From an uncultured bacterium (GTDB taxonomy: Bacteria; Verrucomicrobiota; Kiritimatiellia; PWTM01): DNA of 38,753 bases. The notes under the pieces were generated by a model. It had not been told where the DNA came from and ran no database searches. It worked only from the letters and a program-made list of their open reading frames with translations. The stretch covers positions 1 to 38,753 of the forward strand of contig CALLFZ010000020.1 in the NCBI GenBank assembly GCA_938010045.1, in the 5' to 3' direction. Below, piece by piece: positions 31,358 to 38,753 of the stretch. The position numbers and the translations under genes were made by a program. Each line of letters begins with the position of its first letter. Within the stretch, counting starts at the first letter, position 1.

Positions 31358-32661
31358 GTGTGGCGCTCCCGTATCAGTGGCGGTGGGGCGGGCGGCTCGT
31401 CGACGAACGTGAACGCACCGGCCAGCATCCGCCGCGCCTCGTCCGCGCGCGCGTCGTCGGCCGCGTGAATCACGGCCAGCACGTCGCCCTTCGACACCCG
31501 TGCGCCGACCTTCACGATCTCGGCCACCCCCACGCGCGGATCCACCGTGTCCTCCGAGCGCCGGCGGCCCGCGCCGAGCAGCACGCATGCGCGCCCGACC
31601 CGCTCCGCGTCCACTCCGGCGATCCAGGCCGTCGTCGGCGACACCAGCGGCAGCCGGATCGGTGCCGAGGGCAACCGGTCCGGATCGTCCACGACCGACG
31701 CATCGCCCCCTTGCGCCCGGATCATCCGCGTGAACCGTTCAAGTCCGGCCCCGCTCGCAAGCGCGGCACGCAGCCGGCCGCGCGCGTCCTCGAGACCGCG
31801 TGCGAGCCCCGCCATTTCGAGCAGCTCCGCGCCCAGCTCGATCGTCAGCGAGGCAACATCCGCGGGCCCGCCATCCTTGAACAGCTCGATCACCTCGCGA
31901 ACCTCGAGCGCATTGCCCGCCGCGCGCCCCAACGGTTGGTTCATGTCGGTGATCAGCGCTCGGCACGACAGCCCCATCCGGCGCGCGGTCGCCACGAGCA
32001 TCGCGGCCAAATCTCGCGCCCGATCGAGATCGCGCATAAACGCGCCCGCGCCGCTTTTCACGTCGAGCACCAGATGCTCCACCCCCTCCGCGAGCTTTTT
32101 CGAGAGGATGCTCGCCGTGATCAGCGGCACCGACGGCACCGTGCCCGTCACGTCGCGGATCGCGTAGAGCGCACGGTCGGCCGGCGCGATGCGCTCCGTG
32201 GGACCGATCATCACGCACCCGACGTCCGCAAGCACCGCGAGCGCCTGGTCCTCGCTCAACCGAGTCTTGAAACCAGGAATCGCCTCGAGTTTATCCAACG
32301 TGCCGCCGGTGATACCGAGGCCGCGGCCCGACATCATGGGCACCCGAGCGCCGCACGCCGCCAGCAGCGGCGCCAGCGCGAGCGACACCTTGTCGCCCAC
32401 GCCGCCGGTCGAATGCTTGTCCACCTTCGGGCCCGGTACCCCGCTCACATCGAGCCGTTCGCCGGAGCGCAGCATGGCCTCGGTCAACACCGCGGTCTCG
32501 TCGGCCGTCATGCCGCGGAAATACACCGCCATCGCGAATGCGGCAGCCTGATAGTCCGCGATCTCGCCGCGTGTGAACCCCTCGATGAAGCCGCGAATTT
32601 CATCCGCGGAGAGGGTTTGTCCGTCTCGTTTCTTCTCGATCACCCACTGCGGCACGATCAT
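31354..32661 (-). CDS. deoA: Pyrimidine-nucleoside / thymidine phosphorylase
   Basis: It splits thymidine, deoxyuridine or uridine with phosphate. The protein has 435 residues, the normal length. The family signature is visible in VDKHSTGGVGDKVSLALAPL (phosphate and dimer region), MSGRGLGITGGTLDKLEAIP, VTGTVPSVPLITASILSKKL, VLDVKSGAGAFM and ITDMNQPLGRAAGNALEVRE. The C-terminal domain (about 340-435) is present and ends with a Pro-rich tail. I chose ATG 32659-32661, which overlaps the deoB stop as ATGA and has GGGAGG 9 bases upstream; the ATG 9 bases earlier would put that site too close. It is coupled to the PNP gene by a 4-base overlap. Confidence 0.94.
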   Translation of the reverse strand: MIVPQWVIEKKRDGQTLSADEIRGFIEGFTRGEIADYQAAAFAMAVYFRGMTADETAVLTEAMLRSGERLDVSGVPGPKVDKHSTGGVGDKVSLALAPLLAACGARVPMMSGRGLGITGGTLDKLEAIPGFKTRLSEDQALAVLADVGCVMIGPTERIAPADRALYAIRDVTGTVPSVPLITASILSKKLAEGVEHLVLDVKSGAGAFMRDLDRARDLAAMLVATARRMGLSCRALITDMNQPLGRAAGNALEVREVIELFKDGGPADVASLTIELGAELLEMAGLARGLEDARGRLRAALASGAGLERFTRMIRAQGGDASVVDDPDRLPSAPIRLPLVSPTTAWIAGVDAERVGRACVLLGAGRRRSEDTVDPRVGVAEIVKVGARVSKGDVLAVIHAADDARADEARRMLAGAFTFVDEPPAPPPLIRERHT

Positions 32662-33872
32662 CGCTCGCATCCTCCCGGCCGCTCGGACGGCGGTGCCTCC
32701 ACATCGAGCGGCCGCCCGCGCGGCAGCGGCGGCAGTCTGAACCACGCCGCGATCGTGGCCGCGAGGTCCATGAAGCCGTGCCGCACGCCGATGGGCCGCC
32801 CTGTCTGGCCGGGGCGATAGGCCAGAACCGGCACATATTCGCGGGTGTGATCGCTACCGCGGAAGGTCGGATCGTTGCCATGATCGGCGGTCATCAGCAG
32901 CGCATCGTCACGGCCCAACCGCGGGAGGAATCCCGCCAGCCAGCGATCCACCGCCTCGAGCGCGCGCGCATACCCCTCCGCGTCGCGTCGGTGGCCATAC
33001 AGCATGTCGAAGTCGATCAGATTCGCAAAGATCAGCCCGACGGGCATGTCGTCCAGAAACTGCTCGATCGCCCGCTGCGAATCCGCATTGTTGCCCGTGT
33101 GCCGCGAATGCGTAATGCCGCGACCGGCGAAGATGTCGTCGATCTTGCCGACGGCGGCCACCGGTACGCCCGCCGCCGCGAGCCGTTCGAGCACCGTCGG
33201 CTCGTCCGGTCGGAACGCGAAATCGCGCCGGTGCTCGGTGCGACGGAACTCGCCGGGCCGGCCCACGAACGGCCGCGCGATCACTCGCCCCACCCGCAGC
33301 GGGTTGCACAGCTCGCGCGCGATCTCACAGGCGCGGTAGAGCTCGTGGAGCGGCACCACCTCCTCATGCGCGGCGATTTGAAACACCGAATCGGCGCTCG
33401 TGTAGACGATCCACGCGCCGGTTCGCATGTGCTCGGCGCCGAGCTCATTCATGATCGCCACGCCGTCGGCGGCGCGATTTCCAATCACCGGCCGACCGGT
33501 CCGCCGTTCGAACTCCTCCACGACCTCCGGCGGGAACGATGGGGGCCCAGCTGGGAAACGCGCGAAGCCGGGACGGAGGCAGAGCCCCGCGATTTCCCAA
33601 TGGCCGGTGATTGTGTCCTTGCCCTCGGAGAGTTCGCGCATCGCCCCGGCCAGCCCCAGCGGCGGTGTCGCCGGCGGCACGCCCGGGATCGGCAGCCCCC
33701 CGAACGCGATGGTCGTGCACCCGAGCCCGAGCGCCTGGAGGGTCGGCACGCGTACGCCACCAACGGCGGCGGCCGCGTGCGGCAGCGTGGCGCTGCCCTC
33801 GTCGCCGTACTCGGCCGCGTCGGGCGCCGCGCCGATACCGCAGGAATCCAAAACGATCAGGACGACGCGCAC
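32658..33872 (-). CDS. deoB: Phosphopentomutase
   Basis: It interconverts (deoxy)ribose-1-phosphate and (deoxy)ribose-5-phosphate, linking the phosphorylases to DeoC. The protein has 404 residues. It has the alkaline-phosphatase-superfamily metal motifs: VVLIVLDSCGIGAAPDA at the start, EGKDTITGHWEIAG (with the likely phosphorylated Thr), SADSVFQIAAHEE, GRGITHSRHTGNNADSQRAI and TADHGNDPTFRGSDHTREYV. The start is a GTG (33870-33872) with GAGGGGAG upstream; it overlaps the deoC end by 16 bases. All metal ligands expected for the family appear to be present. Confidence 0.95.
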   Translation of the reverse strand: MRVVLIVLDSCGIGAAPDAAEYGDEGSATLPHAAAAVGGVRVPTLQALGLGCTTIAFGGLPIPGVPPATPPLGLAGAMRELSEGKDTITGHWEIAGLCLRPGFARFPAGPPSFPPEVVEEFERRTGRPVIGNRAADGVAIMNELGAEHMRTGAWIVYTSADSVFQIAAHEEVVPLHELYRACEIARELCNPLRVGRVIARPFVGRPGEFRRTEHRRDFAFRPDEPTVLERLAAAGVPVAAVGKIDDIFAGRGITHSRHTGNNADSQRAIEQFLDDMPVGLIFANLIDFDMLYGHRRDAEGYARALEAVDRWLAGFLPRLGRDDALLMTADHGNDPTFRGSDHTREYVPVLAYRPGQTGRPIGVRHGFMDLAATIAAWFRLPPLPRGRPLDVEAPPSERPGGCER

Positions 33873-34588
33873 GGCTCCCCTCGCTCCGACCAGGCGCGCA
33901 GGATGTCAACGGTTCGGCTTGTGCCCAACCGCGTCGCACCTGCCCGGATCATCCGCAATGCGTCATCGAGAGTCCGGATGCCGCCCGAGGCTTTCACGCC
34001 CAGTCCGGCCGGCCGCGCAATCGTGGCGAGCCGTGCGACGTCCTCGATCGTTGCGCCTCCCGTGGAGAACCCCGTTGAGGTTTTCACAAAGTCCGCGCCG
34101 GCCTCGACGCATAGTCTCGCCGCGCGATCCTTCTCCGCATCATTCAGCAGGCAGGTCTCCACAATCACTTTGCAAAGCGCGCCGGCGCTGCGGCACACCG
34201 CGACCACGGCCGCGATGTCGTCCCGCACCCAGCCGTCCTCGCCCGCCTTGAGACCTCCGATGAACATGACCATGTCAATTTCGGAGGCGCCGCGTTCGAT
34301 CGCCTCCCGCGCCTCAGCCGCCTTGACCGCCGACGCCGTCGCGCCGAGCGGGAACGCGACCACCGCGCACACGCGAACGTCCGTGCCGTCGAGCCGCCGG
34401 CGCGCCTCGCCCACATACACGGGGTTCACGCACACCGCATGGCACCGGTACCGCGCCGCCTCGTCCGCCAGCCGCGCGATGTCATGCGGCGTCGCTTGAG
34501 GCTGCAGCAATGTGTGATCGATCATCGCGGCGAGTTGCCGTGCGCTTGTGGGCATCGATGCGGGAATCACAGATGGCTTCGCGCTCAT
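33857..34588 (-). CDS. deoC: Deoxyribose-phosphate aldolase
   Basis: It cleaves 2-deoxyribose-5-phosphate to acetaldehyde and glyceraldehyde-3-phosphate. The protein has 243 residues. Family blocks are AAMIDHTLLQPQATPHDIAR, VCVNPVYVGEARRRLDGTDV, VVAFPLGATASAVKAAEARE, ASEIDMVMFIGGLKAGEDGW, KVIVETCLLND, DFVKTSTGFSTGGATIED (with the Schiff-base Lys) and GVKASGGIRTLDDALRMI. The (beta/alpha)8 order is complete. The ATG at 34586-34588 is one of two close starts; the second, 33 bases downstream, is possible. It follows the HAD gene by 27 bases and overlaps deoB. Confidence 0.95.
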   Translation of the reverse strand: MSAKPSVIPASMPTSARQLAAMIDHTLLQPQATPHDIARLADEAARYRCHAVCVNPVYVGEARRRLDGTDVRVCAVVAFPLGATASAVKAAEAREAIERGASEIDMVMFIGGLKAGEDGWVRDDIAAVVAVCRSAGALCKVIVETCLLNDAEKDRAARLCVEAGADFVKTSTGFSTGGATIEDVARLATIARPAGLGVKASGGIRTLDDALRMIRAGATRLGTSRTVDILRAWSERGEPCASS

Positions 34589-34615
34589 CGCTCTCGTTCC
34601 ATCATCCTGCCGGAT

Positions 34616-35299
34616 TCATTCGAGAAAGGCGAGATCGGCCACGTCCGACAACCGATCCACCGCCAGCGTCGCGCCGGTGCCGCAGAGCTCAGCGATCGGA
34701 TGGTGGCCGGTCGCCACCGCGAGCGACCGGGCGCCAATGGCCTTCGCGGCCGCCACATCGGCCGGCGTGTCGCCCACGACCCAGACTGCCCGCCAGCGGC
34801 GCAGCCCACCCTCGCGACGCAGCGCCATTCGCGCGAGGCGGGCGCGGTTGGCCAGCTCGTCGCCGAACGCCCCGCGCCGCACATCCAAGTCTAGCGCCGC
34901 CCGCTCCAGCTTGATCCGCGCTCCGCCGCGGCTGTTGCCCGTCAGCAGCGCCACCGCCACGTCCGAACGACGCCGCAGGCCCGCCAGAAACCTCCGCGCG
35001 CCGGGCAACACCCGCACCCGACGTCGCGTCAGCCTCGCCGCCAACTCGCGCTCCATCCGTTCGAAAAACATCGCCACCTCGAGCCGGGTCGGCCGCCAGC
35101 CGTGCCGCCGGCAGATCCGATGAAGCAGCCCGAGATCCGTCGCGCCGGCGAACGACACCCACTCAAGATCGTCCTCCCACCCGAACACCGCGCGAATCGC
35201 GACCGCGAACGCCTCGCGCCCCGCGCCATCCGTCGTCAACAGGGTGCCGTCAATGTCCAACAGCACCAGTACGTCGCGTTCGGCCGGCGTTGTGCTCAT
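34616..35299 (-). CDS. HAD-superfamily phosphatase in the nucleoside operon
   Basis: The protein has 227 residues. Motif I is LLDIDGTLLTTDGAG with both aspartates, motif II is ALLTGNSRGGA and motif IV is VWVVGDTPADVAAAKAIGAR. A helical cap of about 75 residues (30-105) places it near the phosphoglycolate phosphatase group. Surrounding genes suggest a phosphorylated sugar or nucleotide as substrate, for instance dephosphorylating a deoxynucleotide to feed the salvage enzymes; this is inference. I chose ATG 35297-35299, which overlaps the PHP gene's stop as ATGA. Its relation to the other HAD gene at 5842 is only at the superfamily level. Confidence 0.82.
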   Translation of the reverse strand: MSTTPAERDVLVLLDIDGTLLTTDGAGREAFAVAIRAVFGWEDDLEWVSFAGATDLGLLHRICRRHGWRPTRLEVAMFFERMERELAARLTRRRVRVLPGARRFLAGLRRRSDVAVALLTGNSRGGARIKLERAALDLDVRRGAFGDELANRARLARMALRREGGLRRWRAVWVVGDTPADVAAAKAIGARSLAVATGHHPIAELCGTGATLAVDRLSDVADLAFLE

Positions 35300-36075
35300 G
35301 ACACTCGCCGCGCGCGGCAGGCAAGCGTCGGGCTCCACAAGTCCCGCTCCGTCACACCCAACCGGCGCATCAAATACTCCGCCTGTCCCAGCACCCCGAC
35401 CATGCCCGGACGGTGCGCATCGCTGCCCGTCGAAAACCGGATCCCCAGCTCGCGTGCCTTCCGATACGTCTCCTCAACGAAGGACTCCAGCCCCAGGTGG
35501 ACACACAACCGCGGACTGATTTCGAGCGCCATCCCCGCCGCCGCCACCGTCTCGAGCCACCGGTCCACCCGGGGACGGCGGATCTCCGCCAGAATGTCGT
35601 CGAGCGGCGCGATCCGAAACCCCGACGGCGGACACAGCAGCGCATAGGCATAAAAGGGATGCGCGATGGCATGGGCGCCCGACTCCACCGCGTTCTCGAG
35701 ATCCGTCATCAACCGGTCCGCCCATTCCACCGGGTCCTCCAGATGCGGCACCGGCGGCGCGTTCACAACGTCGTAATGTGAGGCCGCCGCCAGCACGTAG
35801 TCCACGTCGGGCAGCTCGGTGACCGGCAGCGCGAGCTGGCGAAACCCAACGACCTCGAGTTCCGCTCCGATCCACACGTGAACGGGCCCGCGCTGGATCT
35901 CCCGCGCGCGGTCGAGTGTCCGGTGGTGCCGGGCCAACCCCGGGCGATGCGGATGATCGGTCAGCCCCACTTCCGCCACGCCCGCCGCCGCCGCCGCCTC
36001 CAGGATGGCCGAGAGGCTCATGGTCGGCTCCGCACAGGGCGAAAAAAAGGTATGGACGTGCAGGTCGCGCTCCAT
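35296..36075 (-). CDS. PHP-domain metal-dependent phosphoesterase
   Basis: The protein has 259 residues. The first motif is RDLHVHTFFSPCAEPTMSL (HxH), followed by EVGLTDHPHRPG, SHYDVVNAP, GAHAIAHPFYA and a C-terminal STGSDAHRPGMVG, together the metal-binding pattern of the PHP fold, as in histidinol-phosphatase HisK and related phosphoesterases. It starts at ATG 36073-36075, with a modest AGGATC upstream, and is the first gene of the nucleoside operon. A long upstream in-frame extension to 36444 runs through the G-rich tract and palindromes and is not credible. A nucleotide or nucleoside phosphate could be the substrate given the operon, but histidinol-phosphate or another phosphate ester is also possible. 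Confidence 0.83.
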   Translation of the reverse strand: MERDLHVHTFFSPCAEPTMSLSAILEAAAAAGVAEVGLTDHPHRPGLARHHRTLDRAREIQRGPVHVWIGAELEVVGFRQLALPVTELPDVDYVLAAASHYDVVNAPPVPHLEDPVEWADRLMTDLENAVESGAHAIAHPFYAYALLCPPSGFRIAPLDDILAEIRRPRVDRWLETVAAAGMALEISPRLCVHLGLESFVEETYRKARELGIRFSTGSDAHRPGMVGVLGQAEYLMRRLGVTERDLWSPTLACRARRVS

Positions 36076-36120
36076 GGGATCCTGTGTCAAGATACGCGGC
36101 GCCTCTGCGGCCTGCAACAG

Positions 36121-36152
36121 CCCACCCACCCCCCGCCCCGCCCGCCCCGCCC
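36121..36152 (-). promoter_or_regulatory. Potential G-quadruplex tract upstream of the nucleoside operon
   Basis: The minus strand has more than four runs of three or more G separated by one-base loops over 32 bases, a canonical G-quadruplex pattern. It ends 45 bases before the PHP-gene start codon, so it may be in the 5' leader of the operon's mRNA or in its promoter. The tract is directly visible; the fold and effect are inferred. Confidence 0.5.
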
Positions 36153-36198
36153 GTCCAAGGCTTGGACGAACACGCGATCGGCGCCTCCAACGCTTGGA
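36153..36198. repeat. Two TCCAA-N3-TTGGA palindromes, possible paired binding site
   Basis: GTCCAAGGCTTGGAC (36153-36167) has 7-base arms and adjoins the G-rich tract. TCCAACGCTTGGA (36186-36198) has 5-base arms with the same outer bases. Their centres are 32 bases apart, about three helical turns, which would put two bound proteins on the same face of the DNA. I associate similar palindromes with intergenic regions of Kiritimatiellota-like genomes, from memory only. Confidence 0.55.
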
Positions 36199-36564
36199 CG
36201 GCTCGGGTTCACTCCACGCGGCAGACAACCCAGGCGCGTCCCCTCGCGGAGCCATCGGACGCGGCGCGATCACGGGAATGCCCACGCGCGGTGCCGGCTC
36301 CCGCGAAGCCGCCCGCTGGGGAGATGGCCGCCACCAGCGATCGGCGCGTTCGGGCTCGGCCGCGTCCATGCGGGCCACGCCGCGACTCGCTTTCTCGCAA
36401 TCCCGCCCGGCCCCCAGGTTCCGCCCGCTGTTTGACGAGCCCACCTCCGCCGGATATTCTGCAGGTTTGCCCGTACGGTGTCGGCGGCGGGGTCCTCAGG
36501 ACCCGTGGTTCATTGTCAGCGGACCGCAGGTGCGCATCCGGCCGCGGCCGGAAGGAGTCGGTGT

Positions 36565-37824
36565 ATGAACAGCGAGCTGCAAGCGGTGGTGGAGAACATC
36601 GAGCGAGAACACAACCTCGATCGAGAAACCATCATTCGCGCCATCGAGGAAGGCCTCCTGGTCGCCGCGCGGAAAAGCATACACGGCGCGGCAACGGTTC
36701 GCGTACAAATTGATCGCAAGACATTGACCATCCGAATGTACGCGGCCAAAACGGTCATTGCGTCCGGCGTGCCCGGTCCCGATCAGATCCGTCTTTCCGA
36801 CGCCCAGAGGATCAAGCCCGACGTCCGACCCGGCGACACGCTCGAGGTCGAAGTGCCGGCCAGCCAGCTCGGCCGCATCGCGGCCCAGTCGGCCCGCCAG
36901 TCCATCCTGCAGGAGATCCGCAAGGGCGTGCGCAGCCGCGTGTACGAGCTGTTCAAGAACGCGGTGGGCACCATCGTCAGCGGCACGGTCTCGGGATTCG
37001 ACCGTCGCGATGTGCTGGTGAAGATTGACGACGCAGACGCCGTGCTGCCCGCCTCGGAACGACCCTCCTCCGAGCAGTATCAACTGAACGACCGAATTCA
37101 GGCACTCGTGCTGTCGGTGGATCCTTCGGCCCATCCGATGATCACGCTGTCGCGATCCAGCCCGGATTTCGTACGTCGTCTGTTCGAGCGTGAAGTCGCC
37201 GAGATCGGGGATGGAACAGTGGAAATCCGAGCGATTGCGCGCGATCCTGGCTTCCGCACGAAGATTGCGGTCGCCTCGCGCGATGACAAAGTGGACCCTG
37301 TGGGCGCTTGCGTTGGCCTTCGCGGGATGCGGGTGCAGAACATCACGCGCGAACTCAATGGCGAGCGGGTGGACGTCGTGCGCTGGCATTCGGATCCCCG
37401 TCAGTTCGTGACCAACGCGCTGCACCCCGCCAAACTGGAACGCGTTCGCCTCGACGAAGCGACCCGCACTGCCTACGTGAGCGTTCCCCAGGACCAGCAG
37501 GCGTTGGCCATCGGGCGCGAGGGCAAGAACGTCCGGCTGGCGATGAAACTCACCGGCTGGCAGATCAAGATCGAGCGGGAGGAGGCGGTTCCGTTCGACG
37601 AGAAGGTCGCCGCTGCCGTCAAGGAACTGGCCGCCATCGAAGGAATTGGTCACGATCGGGCGGAAGCGCTCGTCCGTGCCGGTTTTCTGGATCTGGAAAG
37701 CATCCTTGCCGCCGAACCCGCCGACCTGCTCACGGTGGACGGGCTCGATGCGGTATCCGCCGAACGAGTGCGGAAAGCGGCGGCGGCGGAGCATGAGCGC
37801 CGTCACGGAACCATATCGTCATGA
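36565..37824 (+). CDS. nusA: Transcription termination/antitermination factor NusA
   Basis: It binds RNA polymerase and nascent RNA and modulates pausing, termination and antitermination. The protein has 419 residues. An N-terminal domain (1-125) with [20 protein letters not shown] and [14 protein letters not shown] is followed by an S1 domain (about 132-200: [20 protein letters not shown]), two KH domains ([14 protein letters not shown] at 247-260; [15 protein letters not shown] at 315-329) and a C-terminal helix-hairpin-helix region (356-410). The start ATG 36565-36567 has GGAAGGAG upstream. The usual upstream neighbour, rimP, is missing here. The stop overlaps the infB start as ATGA. Confidence 0.96.
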   Translation: MNSELQAVVENIEREHNLDRETIIRAIEEGLLVAARKSIHGAATVRVQIDRKTLTIRMYAAKTVIASGVPGPDQIRLSDAQRIKPDVRPGDTLEVEVPASQLGRIAAQSARQSILQEIRKGVRSRVYELFKNAVGTIVSGTVSGFDRRDVLVKIDDADAVLPASERPSSEQYQLNDRIQALVLSVDPSAHPMITLSRSSPDFVRRLFEREVAEIGDGTVEIRAIARDPGFRTKIAVASRDDKVDPVGACVGLRGMRVQNITRELNGERVDVVRWHSDPRQFVTNALHPAKLERVRLDEATRTAYVSVPQDQQALAIGREGKNVRLAMKLTGWQIKIEREEAVPFDEKVAAAVKELAAIEGIGHDRAEALVRAGFLDLESILAAEPADLLTVDGLDAVSAERVRKAAAAEHERRHGTISS

Positions 37825-38753
37825 GAATGTATGAATTGGCGAAGGAGCTGGACCTCCCGACGAAGGAGCTGATCCGTCGTCTTCAGGCCTTGGGCGAGGA
37901 CGTCTCCAGCAACCCGTCCTCCAACGCGTCGGTGACCCAGGTTCGGAAGGCCCGGGAACTTTGGGGTAAAAAGCGGGAGGAGCCGGCTCCAGCGGTGACG
38001 GACGCTGCGGCCGCGCCGGCCGTGACGGCGGAAGCTTCGTCAACGCCACCCGCCGCGGAACTGGAAACCCCAGCCGTCACTCCCCCACCGGCTCCGCCGT
38101 CGCCGCCACCGCAACCGGCGGCCACCACGCCTCCGCCCGCTCCGCCGCCTCCGCGCCCCTCGGTGGTTCGCATCCGCGAGCCGATCACCGTACGCGGCCT
38201 GGCCGACATGATGCAGTTGCGACCGAATCAGCTCGTCGCCGAGCTAATGAAGATGAATATCTTCAGAAAGCTCAACGACCCGATCGATTTCCGGACGGCG
38301 CTGCAGGTCGGCCAGCGGTTGGGTATCCGCGTCGAGCAGGAGAAACGCGCGCCGGTCGAGGCACCGAAGCCGATCAAGAAGCCGGTGGAGCGGCCGGCAG
38401 AACCTCCGCCGCCCTCCCCGATCGAACTGCAGCCCCGTCCCCCCGTGGTCACGTTCATGGGGCACGTGGACCACGGCAAGACCTCGCTGCTCGACTACAT
38501 TCGCAAAACGCGCGTCGCGGCGGGCGAGGCCGGAGGCATCACGCAGCACATCGGCGCGTACATGGTGCAGGTGCGCGACCGGTGGATCACGTTCATTGAC
38601 ACCCCCGGCCACGCCGCGTTCACGCAAATGCGCGCTCGCGGGGCCAATGTGACCGATATCGCCGTGATCGTGATCGCCGCCGACGAAGGCGTGAAGCCGC
38701 AAACCCTCGAGGCAATTCAGCATGCTCGCGCCGCGAACGTCACGATCATGTGC
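37821..38753 (+). CDS. infB: Translation initiation factor IF-2, partial (N-terminal 311 residues)
   Basis: The gene runs off the right edge. The product starts [20 protein letters not shown], the IF2 N-terminal domain, continues with a Pro/Ala-rich linker (about 48-110), a second IF2-N motif ([20 protein letters not shown]) and then the GTPase domain: [12 protein letters not shown] (G1), [14 protein letters not shown] (switch I region) and [12 protein letters not shown] (G3). IF-2 positions initiator tRNA on the 30S subunit and promotes subunit joining. The order nusA-infB with a 4-base overlap is typical. Confidence 0.96.
   Translation, partial: MRMYELAKELDLPTKELIRRLQALGEDVSSNPSSNASVTQVRKARELWGKKREEPAPAVTDAAAAPAVTAEASSTPPAAELETPAVTPPPAPPSPPPQPAATTPPPAPPPPRPSVVRIREPITVRGLADMMQLRPNQLVAELMKMNIFRKLNDPIDFRTALQVGQRLGIRVEQEKRAPVEAPKPIKKPVERPAEPPPPSPIELQPRPPVVTFMGHVDHGKTSLLDYIRKTRVAAGEAGGITQHIGAYMVQVRDRWITFIDTPGHAAFTQMRARGANVTDIAVIVIAADEGVKPQTLEAIQHARAANVTIMC

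Larger units (their letters stand above)
36076..36564. other. Divergent regulatory region between the nucleoside operon and nusA
   Basis: About 490 bases without a credible gene. It holds a C-rich run (G-rich on the minus strand), two palindromes of the form TCCAA-N3-TTGGA and, near its right end, the GGAAGGAG that precedes nusA. Promoters for both directions must lie here; I could not identify -35/-10 pairs with confidence. Confidence 0.6.

Noticed and set aside
31360-32820. Open frame of 486 codons on the plus strand
   Set aside because: Antisense to deoA; no ribosome binding site or domain.
32778-34499. Open frame of 573 codons on the plus strand
   Set aside because: Antisense shadow of deoB and deoC, both with full family motifs; biased composition caused by high GC.
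36496-37806. Open frame of 436 codons on the minus strand
   Set aside because: Antisense to nusA, whose S1 and KH motifs are clear.

Overview
The window is about 38.8 kb of high-GC bacterial DNA, mostly coding, on both strands, in long operons whose genes usually overlap by 4 bases (ATGA or GTGA). It looks like a Gram-negative chromosome of the PVC superphylum, perhaps Kiritimatiellota. The reasons are a fused E1 alpha/beta subunit, an E2 with two E3-binding domains, a family of class III pilins, a decayed phage-type gene family I associate with planctomycete and verrucomicrobial genomes, and TCCAA-N3-TTGGA palindromes between genes. This placement is inference, not proof.

Layout. (1) 1-650: an arsenic-type ArsR regulator and a partial COG0701 permease, with a palindromic operator. 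(2) 650-2540: gene-poor DNA ending in two degraded phage-like structural genes. (3) 2575-5135: a bifunctional DAHP synthase/chorismate mutase downstream of a secreted GH29 fucosidase. (4) 5725-6767: tRNA-Pro and a HAD hydrolase. (5) 7026-15222: a minus-strand type IV pilus/type II secretion-like operon. In transcription order it holds three prepilins, PilM-, PilN-, PilO- and PilP-like proteins, PilV- and PilW-like minor pseudopilins, two tandem PilX-like proteins carrying an 18-residue SQS-repeat solenoid, and a lipoprotein. A consensus sigma-54 promoter lies directly in front of the first prepilin. (6) 15758-21753: a DeoR-family regulator followed by a pyruvate-dehydrogenase-type complex (fused E1, E2, E3). 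(7) 21885-22982: a glycosyltransferase-like protein. (8) 22983-24468: about 1.5 kb without a recognisable gene. (9) 24469-28814: a zinc-uptake operon (small Cys/His protein, outer-membrane protein, ZnuA, ZnuC, ZnuB). (10) 29066-36075: an eight-gene nucleoside salvage operon (PHP, HAD, DeoC, DeoB, DeoA, PNP, Cdd, AmrS-like radical SAM enzyme). Its upstream region has a G-quadruplex-type tract and two palindromes. (11) 36565-end: nusA and the start of infB.

How the genes work together. In the salvage operon, cytidine deaminase and the two phosphorylases release bases and (deoxy)ribose-1-phosphate. DeoB isomerises the sugar phosphate and DeoC cleaves deoxyribose-5-phosphate to acetaldehyde and glyceraldehyde-3-phosphate. 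The E1/E2/E3 set would make acetyl-CoA. The zinc operon would carry Zn2+ across the outer membrane, bind it in the periplasm and import it.

The most unusual part is the pilus-like operon. It has alignment-complex genes and many pilins but no assembly ATPase, platform protein, secretin or prepilin peptidase in the window. The two solenoid-bearing PilX-like proteins are not an architecture I recognise from well-studied pili. All functional calls rest on reading motifs in the translated sequence; no database search was possible.
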